Shown here one piece after another: positions 57,529-64,000 of a DNA stretch of 64,000 nucleotides. The position numbers were made by a program, and so were the translations under genes. How positions within the stretch are numbered: the stretch's first letter is position 1; every line of letters starts with the position of its first letter. The notes under the pieces were generated by a model. The model was given only the letters and a program-made list of their open reading frames with translations, made no database searches and was not told where the DNA came from. Source of the stretch: Mycobacterium sp. ST-F2 (GTDB taxonomy: Bacteria; Actinomycetota; Actinomycetes; Mycobacteriales; Mycobacteriaceae); contig NZ_JMHT01000038.1 in assembly GCF_001905655.1 (NCBI RefSeq), forward strand, positions 1 to 64,000. Reading direction: 5' to 3'.

Positions 57529-57903
57529 TCAGCCGGAATACGACGTCGAGAACGACACCGCGCCGATGAGCATCAGCAGGACGTAGATGACGGCCACGAC
57601 GGCACCGGCGATGGCACCCCACATGGCCCACTTCTTGGCGTCGTCCGCCGCGGCTTGCGCGAGGTCGGGCCGGCCCTGCTGCCACAGTCCGGAGACCTGG
57701 GTGGCCTTGACGATCGACACGATGCCGAACGGCAGGCAGCAGAAGATGGTGACGAGGATGCCCCACACCAGGTTGTTGTCGGGCGGCCCGCCGGCGCCGG
57801 GATATCCACCGGGCGGCGGGTAACCGCCTGGCGGAGGCGGCGGGAAATTGCCCGGAGGCGGCGGCGGGAAATTCCCGGGCGGCGGAGGCGGGTACTCGGT
57901 CAT
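57529..57903 (-). CDS. CD225/dispanin-like membrane protein with proline-rich N-terminus
   Basis: This 124-residue protein has a PPPPPGNFPPPP-type tail of about 40 residues. The two-helix CD225 (dispanin) domain follows: NNLVWGILVTIFCCLPFGIVSIVKATQVSGL, then KKWAMWGAIAGAVVAVIYVLL. The conserved CCLPFGI and the KA loop are the family core shared with eukaryotic IFITM proteins. Bacterial members have no assigned role. It starts the membrane-protein run downstream of cbs. Confidence 0.88.
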   Translation of the reverse strand: MTEYPPPPPGNFPPPPPGNFPPPPPGGYPPPGGYPGAGGPPDNNLVWGILVTIFCCLPFGIVSIVKATQVSGLWQQGRPDLAQAAADDAKKWAMWGAIAGAVVAVIYVLLMLIGAVSFSTSYSG

Positions 57904-57988
57904 TGTGGCCTTTCCAAAGGTGAACAGCGAGAAGCGAGCGGTCTCGCCCTACCGGAGAAGATAAGTCAATCCCCTCCCACTTACGCGG

Positions 57989-59383
57989 CTATTTACGCGA
58001 GCCGCCCTGCGACAGGAACCCGAGCAGATCGTGCCGCGTCAGCACGCCGACGGGCTTGCCGTCGTCGACGACCATCACGGCGTCGACCTCGCGCAGTTCC
58101 TTGGCCGCCGCGGAGGCCAGCTCGCCGGCACCGATGAGCGGCAGCGGCGGGCTCATGTGCTGCGCCACCGCGTCGGCCAGTTTGGCCCGGCCTTCGAAAA
58201 CCGCTGAGAGCAGCTCACGTTCGGACACGCTGCCCGCGACCTCGCCGGCCATCACGGGTGGCTCGGCCCCGACGACGGGCATCTGCGAGACGCCGTACTC
58301 GCGCAGGATGCCGATGGCGTCGCGCACCGTCTCCGACGGGTGGGTGTGCACCAGGTCCGGCAGGGCGCCGGACTTGCCGCGCAGCACGTCGCCGACGGTG
58401 TGCTCCTCGGGCGTGCCGTCCAACCGGGTGCGCAGGAAGCCGTACGACGACATCCACTCGTCGTTGAAAACCTTTGACAGATAACCTCTTCCACCATCCG
58501 GCAGCAGGACGACGACGACGGCGTCGGGACCTTCGCGCTCGGCGACCTTGATCGCCGCGACGGCGGCCATGCCGCACGAGCCACCGACCAGCAGCGCCTC
58601 TTCGCGCGCCAGGCGCCGGGTCATCTCGAAAGAGTCGGCATCCGACACCGCGATGATCTCGTCGGGCACGCTCGGGTCGTAGGCCGACGGCCAGAAGTCC
58701 TCACCGACGCCCTCGACCAGGTACGGCCGGCCGGTGCCGCCCGAGTACACCGAACCCTCGGGGTCGACGCCGACGACCTTGACCCGGCCGTCCGAGACCT
58801 CCTTGAGGTAGCGGCCGGTGCCGGTGATGGTGCCGCCGGTACCCACGCCCGCGACGAAATGCGTGATCTTGCCGTCGGTGTCGGCCCAGATTTCCGGGCC
58901 GGTGGTCTCGTAGTGGCTTGCCGGGCCGTTCGGGTTGGAGTACTGGTCGGGCTTCCAGGCACCGTCGATCTCGGTGACCAGGCGGTTGGAGACGCTGTAG
59001 TAGCTGTCCGGGTGGTCGGGGGCCACGGCCGTCGGGCAGACGACGACGTCGGCGCCGTACGCGCGCAGCACGTTCTGCTTGTCCTCGCTGACCTTGTCCG
59101 GGCAGACGAAGATGCACTTGTAGCCGCGCTGCTGCGCGACGATGGCGAGCCCGACACCGGTGTTACCGGAGGTCGGTTCGACGATGGTCCCGCCCGGCTT
59201 GAGCAGCCCGGCCGCCTCGGCGGCGTCGATCATCTTGACCGCGATGCGGTCCTTCGCGCTGCCGCCGGGGTTGAGGTATTCGATCTTGGCCGCCACCACC
59301 CCCGACCCCGCCGGCACAACCGAGTTCAGTTGGACCAGAGGCGTATTGCCGATGAGTTCACTTACGTGGCGGGCGATGCGCAT
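57989..59383 (-). CDS. cbs: cystathionine beta-synthase
   Basis: This 464-residue enzyme condenses serine and homocysteine to cystathionine (reverse transsulfuration). The PLP lysine is Lys44 in NPGGSAKDRIA, with TSGNTGVGLA and GTGGTITGTGRYL for cofactor binding. A C-terminal Bateman module of two CBS domains (about 335-460, TVRDAIGILREYGVSQMPVV and DAVMVVDDGKPVGVLTRHDLL) likely senses adenosyl ligands. It matches M. tuberculosis Rv1077 in length. It lies 42 bp after lipU on the same strand. Confidence 0.95.
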   Translation of the reverse strand: MRIARHVSELIGNTPLVQLNSVVPAGSGVVAAKIEYLNPGGSAKDRIAVKMIDAAEAAGLLKPGGTIVEPTSGNTGVGLAIVAQQRGYKCIFVCPDKVSEDKQNVLRAYGADVVVCPTAVAPDHPDSYYSVSNRLVTEIDGAWKPDQYSNPNGPASHYETTGPEIWADTDGKITHFVAGVGTGGTITGTGRYLKEVSDGRVKVVGVDPEGSVYSGGTGRPYLVEGVGEDFWPSAYDPSVPDEIIAVSDADSFEMTRRLAREEALLVGGSCGMAAVAAIKVAEREGPDAVVVVLLPDGGRGYLSKVFNDEWMSSYGFLRTRLDGTPEEHTVGDVLRGKSGALPDLVHTHPSETVRDAIGILREYGVSQMPVVGAEPPVMAGEVAGSVSERELLSAVFEGRAKLADAVAQHMSPPLPLIGAGELASAAAKELREVDAVMVVDDGKPVGVLTRHDLLGFLSQGGSRK

Positions 59384-59425
59384 GGGTACATGTTGTCAGG
59401 CCGCTCCCGGGTTGCGCATGCGGGA

Positions 59426-60478
59426 TTACCAGGTTGCCTCGCGGATGTACTCGCCGATCTGCTTCAGCGAGCGGTCGGCTTCCTTGACCAGCGGGGCAGC
59501 GAGTTGGAACACGTGCATCTGGCCGGGCCACACGTGCACCTCGACCGGCACGCCGCTGGCAGCCAGCATGTGCGCGGCCTTGCGGGCATCGTTGAGGAGG
59601 ACCTCGGAACCCGAGACGTGGATCAGGGTGCGCGGCAGCCCGGGCTCGATGTGGTCCAGCGGCTCGTAGACCTCTTCGGGCTTTCCGTCGACGATGTGGC
59701 GCGACGCGGCATGCTCGATGAGCTCGATCAGCGCATCGAAGGCGTGCGCGGGGAACATCGCGTCGGACTTCATGTTCGGGTGCTGGGCCCGGCTGTCGTT
59801 GTCGATCTCGAACAGCGGAGACATGGTCGCCACGGCGGCCGGCAGCTCGCCGTCCTCCTGCAGCTTCTCGGCCAGGGCCAATGACAGGTAGCCGCCGGCC
59901 GAATCCCCGGCCAGCACGATCTGATCCGGCTCGTAGCCCTTCAGGCGCAGCCAGCGGTAGGCGTCGTAACAGTCCTCGATGGCCTGGCCGATCGAGTGCT
60001 TCGGGATCATCCGGTAGTCGACGACCAGGACGGGAGCGTCGGCGTACTTCGACAGCGCGCCGACCACGCGGCCGTGGGTGTGCACACCGCAGGTCAGGAA
60101 TGCCCCGCCGTGCATGTAGAGGATGACGCTGCGCCTGCCGTCGGCCGGCAGCACGCCCTTGGCTCGAACGAGGTGCGCCGTACAGTTCGGCAAACCGATG
60201 GTCGCGCGGATGGTACCCGGCTCGGGCCTCATCACCCGGGCGACGAAGTCGACCATTCCCCACGGCCAGGGGGCCTTCGGAGCGTAGCTGCCGATGGTCA
60301 GAGTTGACTTGATGGCGAGGGTCGCGGCAACCGACATCAGCCGGCCGGCGAGGCTCGGACCGTCCTCGATGACCTCTACCGGCGCGCCGTCGCTGACCGG
60401 ATAGCGGCGTGGTTTCCGCCCCTTAACAGGACTTATAGCAACACTATGGGTTCTGACAACCCTGCTCGGTGCGGTCAT
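59426..60478 (-). CDS. lipU: alpha/beta-hydrolase esterase of the hormone-sensitive lipase family (LipU-like)
   Basis: This 350-residue esterase has the HSL oxyanion motif YMHGGAF, the nucleophile elbow GDSAGGYLS, and the acid and base in VSGSEVLLNDA and HVWPGQMHVF. It acts on short- to medium-chain acyl esters. The start is ATG 60478 with AGGAG upstream. Residues 1-90 are an N-terminal extension with a hydrophobic helix that could associate with the membrane. Synteny with cbs and the SGNH esterase gene supports Rv1076. Confidence 0.9.
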   Translation of the reverse strand: MTAPSRVVRTHSVAISPVKGRKPRRYPVSDGAPVEVIEDGPSLAGRLMSVAATLAIKSTLTIGSYAPKAPWPWGMVDFVARVMRPEPGTIRATIGLPNCTAHLVRAKGVLPADGRRSVILYMHGGAFLTCGVHTHGRVVGALSKYADAPVLVVDYRMIPKHSIGQAIEDCYDAYRWLRLKGYEPDQIVLAGDSAGGYLSLALAEKLQEDGELPAAVATMSPLFEIDNDSRAQHPNMKSDAMFPAHAFDALIELIEHAASRHIVDGKPEEVYEPLDHIEPGLPRTLIHVSGSEVLLNDARKAAHMLAASGVPVEVHVWPGQMHVFQLAAPLVKEADRSLKQIGEYIREATW

Positions 60479-60684
60479 CGCCACCACTCCTACGCCTTTG
60501 TAGTTCCGGTGCACTTCGTTATTTACGTCACTTTTCAGACAACCCGCGTAACTTAGCTTGCCACTGGTACATAGATCAACAATCAAAGTCGCCGAATTGA
60601 TGCCACAGTCGATATGTTTACGTAACCGAGGCGCCCGCGGTTCATCGACCTGCGAATCTCCGCAACCGACCTAAACTGAACGTC

Positions 60685-61653
60685 GTGGGCATACGTGCAC
60701 CGCGCCGGACGACCATCGCTCTGGCGACCGCAGCCACCATTGCCTCGACGGGCTCGGCCTACGTCGGGGCACGAAACCTTTTGAGCGGCCAGGCGGCCAA
60801 GGCGCGCCGGGTCATCCCCAAGTCCTGGGAAGTCCCGCCCCGCGCCGACGGCGTCTACAGCCCCGCCGGCGGACCCGTCGAAAAGTGGCAGCGTGGCGTG
60901 CCTTTCGACCTCCACCTGATGATCTTCGGCGACTCGACCGCCACCGGCTACGGCTGCCGCGTCGCCGACGAGGTGCCCGGCGTGCTCTTGGCCCGCGGCC
61001 TGGCGCATCAGTCCGGCAAGCGCATCCGGCTGTCGACCAAGGCCATCGTCGGGGCCACGTCCAAGGGCCTGTCCGGCCAGATCGACGCCATGTTCGTGGC
61101 CGGTCCCCCGCCGGACGCCGCCGTCATCATGATCGGCGCCAACGACATCACCGCCGTCAACGGCATCGGCCAGTCGGCCCGCCGGCTCGGCAACGCGGTG
61201 CAGCGCCTGCATGCCAGCGGCGCGGTGGTCATCGTCGGCACCTGCCCGGATTTCGGCGCCATCGCGGCCATCCCCCAGCCGCTGCGTTTCGTCGCCCGCA
61301 ATCGCGGCCTGCGCCTCGCCCGCGCGCAGGCAGGACAGGTCCGGTCGTACGGCGGCGTACCGGTGCCGTTCTCGGACCTGCTGGCGCCCGATTTCCTCAA
61401 GGCACCCGAGGTGCTGTTCTCCTCGGACATGTTCCATCCGTCGGCAGCCGGATACTCCCTGGCCGCCCAGCAGCTGCTGCCCGCCCTGTGTGAAGCGTTG
61501 GGCGAGTGGACAACTGACTCGCCTCCGGCATCCGCGCTGGTCTCCCGGACCGCGGACGTGACGAGCCTGCTGGCCCGGGTGGCCGGCGTGTCACGCCTGT
61601 GGCGGCGCACGACAGGCGTACCCGCGCCGATCGTCGCTCCCGTCACGGGATAA
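60685..61653 (+). CDS. exported SGNH-family esterase (Rv1075c-like)
   Basis: This 322-residue hydrolase has an N-terminal signal or anchor (TTIALATAATIASTGSAYVG). The SGNH blocks are FGDSTATGYG (catalytic Ser), GATSKGL (Gly), IMIGANDITA (Asn) and SSDMFHPSAAGY (Asp and His). The M. tuberculosis homologue is reported as a surface esterase. The C-terminal 50 residues are basic and variable. It is divergent from lipU and precedes fadA3 by 41 bp with a palindrome between them. Confidence 0.88.
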   Translation: MGIRAPRRTTIALATAATIASTGSAYVGARNLLSGQAAKARRVIPKSWEVPPRADGVYSPAGGPVEKWQRGVPFDLHLMIFGDSTATGYGCRVADEVPGVLLARGLAHQSGKRIRLSTKAIVGATSKGLSGQIDAMFVAGPPPDAAVIMIGANDITAVNGIGQSARRLGNAVQRLHASGAVVIVGTCPDFGAIAAIPQPLRFVARNRGLRLARAQAGQVRSYGGVPVPFSDLLAPDFLKAPEVLFSSDMFHPSAAGYSLAAQQLLPALCEALGEWTTDSPPASALVSRTADVTSLLARVAGVSRLWRRTTGVPAPIVAPVTG

Positions 61654-61658
61654 ATTCG

Positions 61659-61676
61659 CCAGGAAGTATTTCCTGG
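61659..61676. promoter_or_regulatory. palindrome CCAGGAAgtatTTCCTGG before fadA3
   Basis: A perfect 7-bp inverted repeat with a 4-nt spacer starts 5 bp after the SGNH esterase stop and ends 18 bp before the fadA3 start. It overlaps the leader region that resembles the sulfatase leader. It may be an operator or a short terminator. Confidence 0.45.
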
Positions 61677-61694
61677 ATCCTTAGGAGCTCCGTC

Positions 61695-62912
61695 ATGCCC
61701 GAAGCCGTCATCGTCTCCACCGCCCGCTCCCCCATCGGCCGTGCCGTCAAGGGCTCGCTGGCCACCATGCGGCCCGACGACCTCGCCGCCCAGATGGTGC
61801 GCGCCGCGCTGGACAAGGTGCCCGCGCTCGACCCGCGCGATGTCGCCGACCTGATGATCGGCTGCGGACAGCCCGGTGGTGAGGCCGCCTACAACATCGG
61901 CCGCGCGGTGGCCGTCGAGCTCGGCTACGACTTCATGCCGGGCACCACCGTCAACCGCTACTGCTCGTCGTCGCTGCAGACCACCCGGATGGCGTTCCAC
62001 GCCATCAAGGCCGGCGAGGGCGACGTGTTCATCTCGGCCGGTGTCGAGACCGTGTCGCGCTTCGGCGTCGGCGCTGCCGACGGCGCCCCGAACAGCAAGA
62101 ACTCGCTGTTCGACGACGCTCAGGCCCGCACCCTCAAGCAGGCCGAGGGCGCCACCGAGTGGCACGACCCCCGCGAAGACGGCGTCCTGCCCGACGTCTA
62201 CATCGCCATGGGCCAGACCGCCGAGAACGTCGTGCTGCACACCGGCATCAGCCGTGAGGACCAGGACCACTGGGGCGTCCGCTCGCAGAACAAGGCCGAG
62301 GAAGCCATCAACGCCGGCTTCTTCGAGCGCGAGATCGTCCCGGTCACCCTGCCCGACGGCACCATCGTCTCCAAGGATGACGGCCCGCGCGCCGGCACCA
62401 CCTACGAGAAGATCAGCCAGCTGCAGCCGGTGTTCCGCCCGAACGGCACCATCACCGCCGGTAACGCCTGCCCGCTGAACGACGGCGCCGCGGCCCTCGT
62501 GATCATGAGCGACGAGAAGGCCAAGGCCCTCGGCCTGACCCCGCTGGCGCGCATCGTCTCGACCGGGGTGTCGGGCCTGTCGCCGGAGATCATGGGTCTG
62601 GGCCCGATCGAGGCCGTCAAGCAGGCCCTCGGCCGTGCCAACATGGCCATCGGCGACGTCGACCTCTACGAGATCAACGAGGCCTTCGCCGTGCAGGTGC
62701 TGGGCTCGGCCCGTGCCCTGGGCATGGACGAAGACCGCCTGAACGTCTCCGGTGGCGCCATCGCCCTCGGCCACCCGTTCGGCATGACCGGCGCCCGCAT
62801 CACCGCGACGCTGATCAACAACCTGCAGACCCACGACAAGCAGTTCGGCATCGAGACCATGTGTGTCGGTGGTGGCCAGGGTATGGCGATGATCATCGAG
62901 CGGCTTTCGTAA
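61695..62912 (+). CDS. fadA3: acetyl-CoA acyltransferase (thiolase) FadA3-type
   Basis: This thiolase of 405 residues probably performs the last step of beta-oxidation, splitting 3-ketoacyl-CoA. The nucleophilic Cys is in TVNRYCSSSLQTTRMA (near residue 92). NEAFAVQ, GGAIALGHPFGMTGAR and ETMCVGGGQGMA hold the other catalytic residues. The ATG has AGGAG 7 nt upstream. Position and length match M. tuberculosis Rv1074c. The leader shares blocks with the sulfatase leader at 5292. Confidence 0.94.
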   Translation: MPEAVIVSTARSPIGRAVKGSLATMRPDDLAAQMVRAALDKVPALDPRDVADLMIGCGQPGGEAAYNIGRAVAVELGYDFMPGTTVNRYCSSSLQTTRMAFHAIKAGEGDVFISAGVETVSRFGVGAADGAPNSKNSLFDDAQARTLKQAEGATEWHDPREDGVLPDVYIAMGQTAENVVLHTGISREDQDHWGVRSQNKAEEAINAGFFEREIVPVTLPDGTIVSKDDGPRAGTTYEKISQLQPVFRPNGTITAGNACPLNDGAAALVIMSDEKAKALGLTPLARIVSTGVSGLSPEIMGLGPIEAVKQALGRANMAIGDVDLYEINEAFAVQVLGSARALGMDEDRLNVSGGAIALGHPFGMTGARITATLINNLQTHDKQFGIETMCVGGGQGMAMIIERLS

Positions 62913-62952
62913 GTCTCTGGAGCAGTCTCTGAAGCGGCGTCCCGCCGCCTCG

Positions 62953-63015
62953 CGTTGACCCTGTACTCAGGGCGCAAAAGTTCAAGTGACTTGCGGCCCA
63001 GGTACAGGGTCAACG
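62953..63015. repeat. long inverted repeat between convergent fadA3 and the AbiEi-like gene
   Basis: Perfect 14-bp outer arms (CGTTGACCCTGTAC and GTACAGGGTCAACG) enclose further imperfect pairing around GGGCGCAA and TTGCGGCCC. The whole could form a hairpin of nearly 30 bp. It is a third sequence type of convergent-junction palindrome in this window. Confidence 0.6.
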
Positions 63016-63060
63016 TGTTTCTGGGGGCGTCTTGCGTTCACCCTGAACCCACGGCTCAAC

Positions 63061-63939
63061 TCAAGTCGGCGCAGGCAGAAATACCGCAGGGTTTCGTCGA
63101 TAGAGTGCCCGCGCCCAGGCCCGATTCACCCACGCGATGATCTCCGCCCGGCGATGTCCGGCGGCCACTCTGACCACCGTCCACCCGACGCCGGCGATGT
63201 ACTCGCTGCGCACGATGTCGTAGCCGATCTGGCCCGCATGCTGCTCGCCGTCGTACTCGACAGCCAGCATCATGTCCTCCCATCCCATGTCGAGGAAGTA
63301 CTTGGCGCGGCCATCAGGGCCGGGCACCGGGATTTGAGTCTGAGGCCGTGGAAAGCCTTCCGCGATCAGCAATTGTCGAAGCCAGGATTCTTGCGGGGAT
63401 TGGGCGCCCGGGTCGTAGAGATCCAGAGCCCGATCCAATTGGCGCAAACCCCGTGCGTGCCGGTGGCGCCCCGCCACCTCGAGCACTGCGTCGACATTGA
63501 ATCCGGTGGCAGCACCGAGTGCGTCAAGTCGGGCAACCGCCTCAACGAACGACCCGCGTCGCCCGAGGTCGAACGCCGTACGGTGCGGCGTCGTCACCGG
63601 CAATCCGCCGAGCAACTGGCTCTCGTCGGCGAAGAGCAGGTCATCACGGGCGATGACGTTCCTGGGCGGCCTGGTATTGGCGTGGATGAGTTCTATCGGT
63701 GCGTCATCAGGCACCCACTTCGCCCCGTGAAGGGCGGCCGCGGCATGCCCGGCAATGGTGGCCTCGCGTCCAGACCACAGCCACGCGGCCTGGCTACGCT
63801 GGTAGAGCGACGGGTCAATTCGCTTGTCCACGTAGATGTTCGGCAGTATCGCCCGGTAGTAGCGGCGCAGCTCGTAGCGGGTGAGCGATCGACCTGCGAG
63901 CGCCTCGCTGCCGATGAATGGGTCCGATTCGGTGGTCAT
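63061..63939 (-). CDS. AbiEi-like protein with C-terminal DUF559 endonuclease-like domain
   Basis: This 292-residue protein has an N-terminal AbiEi/antitoxin-like pattern (LTRYELRRYYRAILPNIYVDK, then EATIAGHAAAALHGAKWVPDD, and VTTPHRTAFDLGRRG). The C-terminal PD-(D/E)XK-like DUF559 domain has QTQIPVPGPDGRAKYFLDMGWEDMMLAVEYDGEQHAG and VRVAAGHRRAEIIAWV. The putative nuclease residues are Asp in FLDMGW, and Glu and Asp in AVEYDG. Many mycobacteria carry several copies of this family. Whether it cuts DNA or acts as an antitoxin is unknown, and no AbiEii partner is visible in the window. Confidence 0.82.
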   Translation of the reverse strand: MTTESDPFIGSEALAGRSLTRYELRRYYRAILPNIYVDKRIDPSLYQRSQAAWLWSGREATIAGHAAAALHGAKWVPDDAPIELIHANTRPPRNVIARDDLLFADESQLLGGLPVTTPHRTAFDLGRRGSFVEAVARLDALGAATGFNVDAVLEVAGRHRHARGLRQLDRALDLYDPGAQSPQESWLRQLLIAEGFPRPQTQIPVPGPDGRAKYFLDMGWEDMMLAVEYDGEQHAGQIGYDIVRSEYIAGVGWTVVRVAAGHRRAEIIAWVNRAWARALYRRNPAVFLPAPT

Positions 63940-64000
63940 GACGCAACCGTCTGCCGCTCCGCTGACAGAAGTGTCTCGATAGCGCCGGCACCGCCATGGT

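Noticed and set aside
63940..64000. Possible further gene at the right edge
   Set aside because: Only 61 bases remain; open frames there are shadows or too short to judge.

Overview
This is GC-rich actinobacterial chromosome, almost certainly from a rapidly growing mycobacterium (Mycolicibacterium or a relative). The conserved genes follow the order of Mycobacterium tuberculosis Rv1111c down to Rv1074c: ispH, a lipid-droplet protein, xseAB, 3-beta-HSD, an AI-2E-type permease, a DUF4245 protein, glpX, fum, a deacetylase, phoH2, desA2, glyA, coaA, a Z-prenyl synthase, hemolysin III, a DUF255 protein, mca, a DUF4307 protein, greA, metB, an RDD protein, cbs, lipU, an SGNH esterase and fadA3. Mycothiol (mca), mycobacterial lipid genes and a KstR sterol-regulon operator agree with this. 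I see no tRNA, rRNA, IS element, prophage or CRISPR array. Comparisons with M. tuberculosis are from memory, not from a search.

Layout. 1-4.9 kb is core: a truncated DUF6542-type gene, ispH, the lipid-droplet gene, xseA-xseB, and a 3-beta-hydroxysteroid dehydrogenase behind a perfect KstR box. About 4.9-25.9 kb is an accessory block that replaces the short M. tuberculosis interval. It holds a DUF1876 protein; a coupled sulfatase, HAD phosphatase and formylglycine-generating enzyme operon; a DinB-type protein divergent from a CGNR regulator; a decayed HAD fragment; an epimerase; and a redox-stress island at 11-17.5 kb. It continues with a glycosyltransferase, methyltransferase and molybdenum-oxidoreductase operon, a two-component system coupled to a Tat-exported dehalogenase-like protein, and an SDR behind a 28-bp palindrome. 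25.9-34.4 kb is core again. 34.4-38.4 kb holds a large exported protein of unknown function and a PucR regulator. 38.4-63 kb is core with local additions: a long-form SHMT, a DUF885 peptidase, small membrane paralogs, a ketosteroid-isomerase-like protein, and a run of proline-rich membrane proteins around an acyl-CoA dehydrogenase. The right edge carries an AbiEi/DUF559-type protein.

The most interesting part is 11-17.5 kb. Two paralogs of the DUF417 membrane family (E. coli RclC, reactive-chlorine resistance) sit in two separate operons. One runs DUF417, flavodoxin-like reductase, ECF sigma factor, zinc-binding anti-sigma. The other runs DUF417, tandem-GNAT protein. The first operon and a divergent small exported protein share a promoter-like motif, CGTAACG-N17-CACTCA, in mirror arrangement. 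The second operon and a peroxiredoxin/TetR pair share an identical 16-bp operator, TGTACT-N4-AGTACA. I infer one redox or electrophile defence system under two regulators, an ECF/anti-sigma pair and a TetR repressor.

Many gene borders, especially convergent ones, carry long GC-rich palindromes without a U tract. Three of them, near 32.0, 42.2 and 46.3 kb, are copies of one dispersed element.
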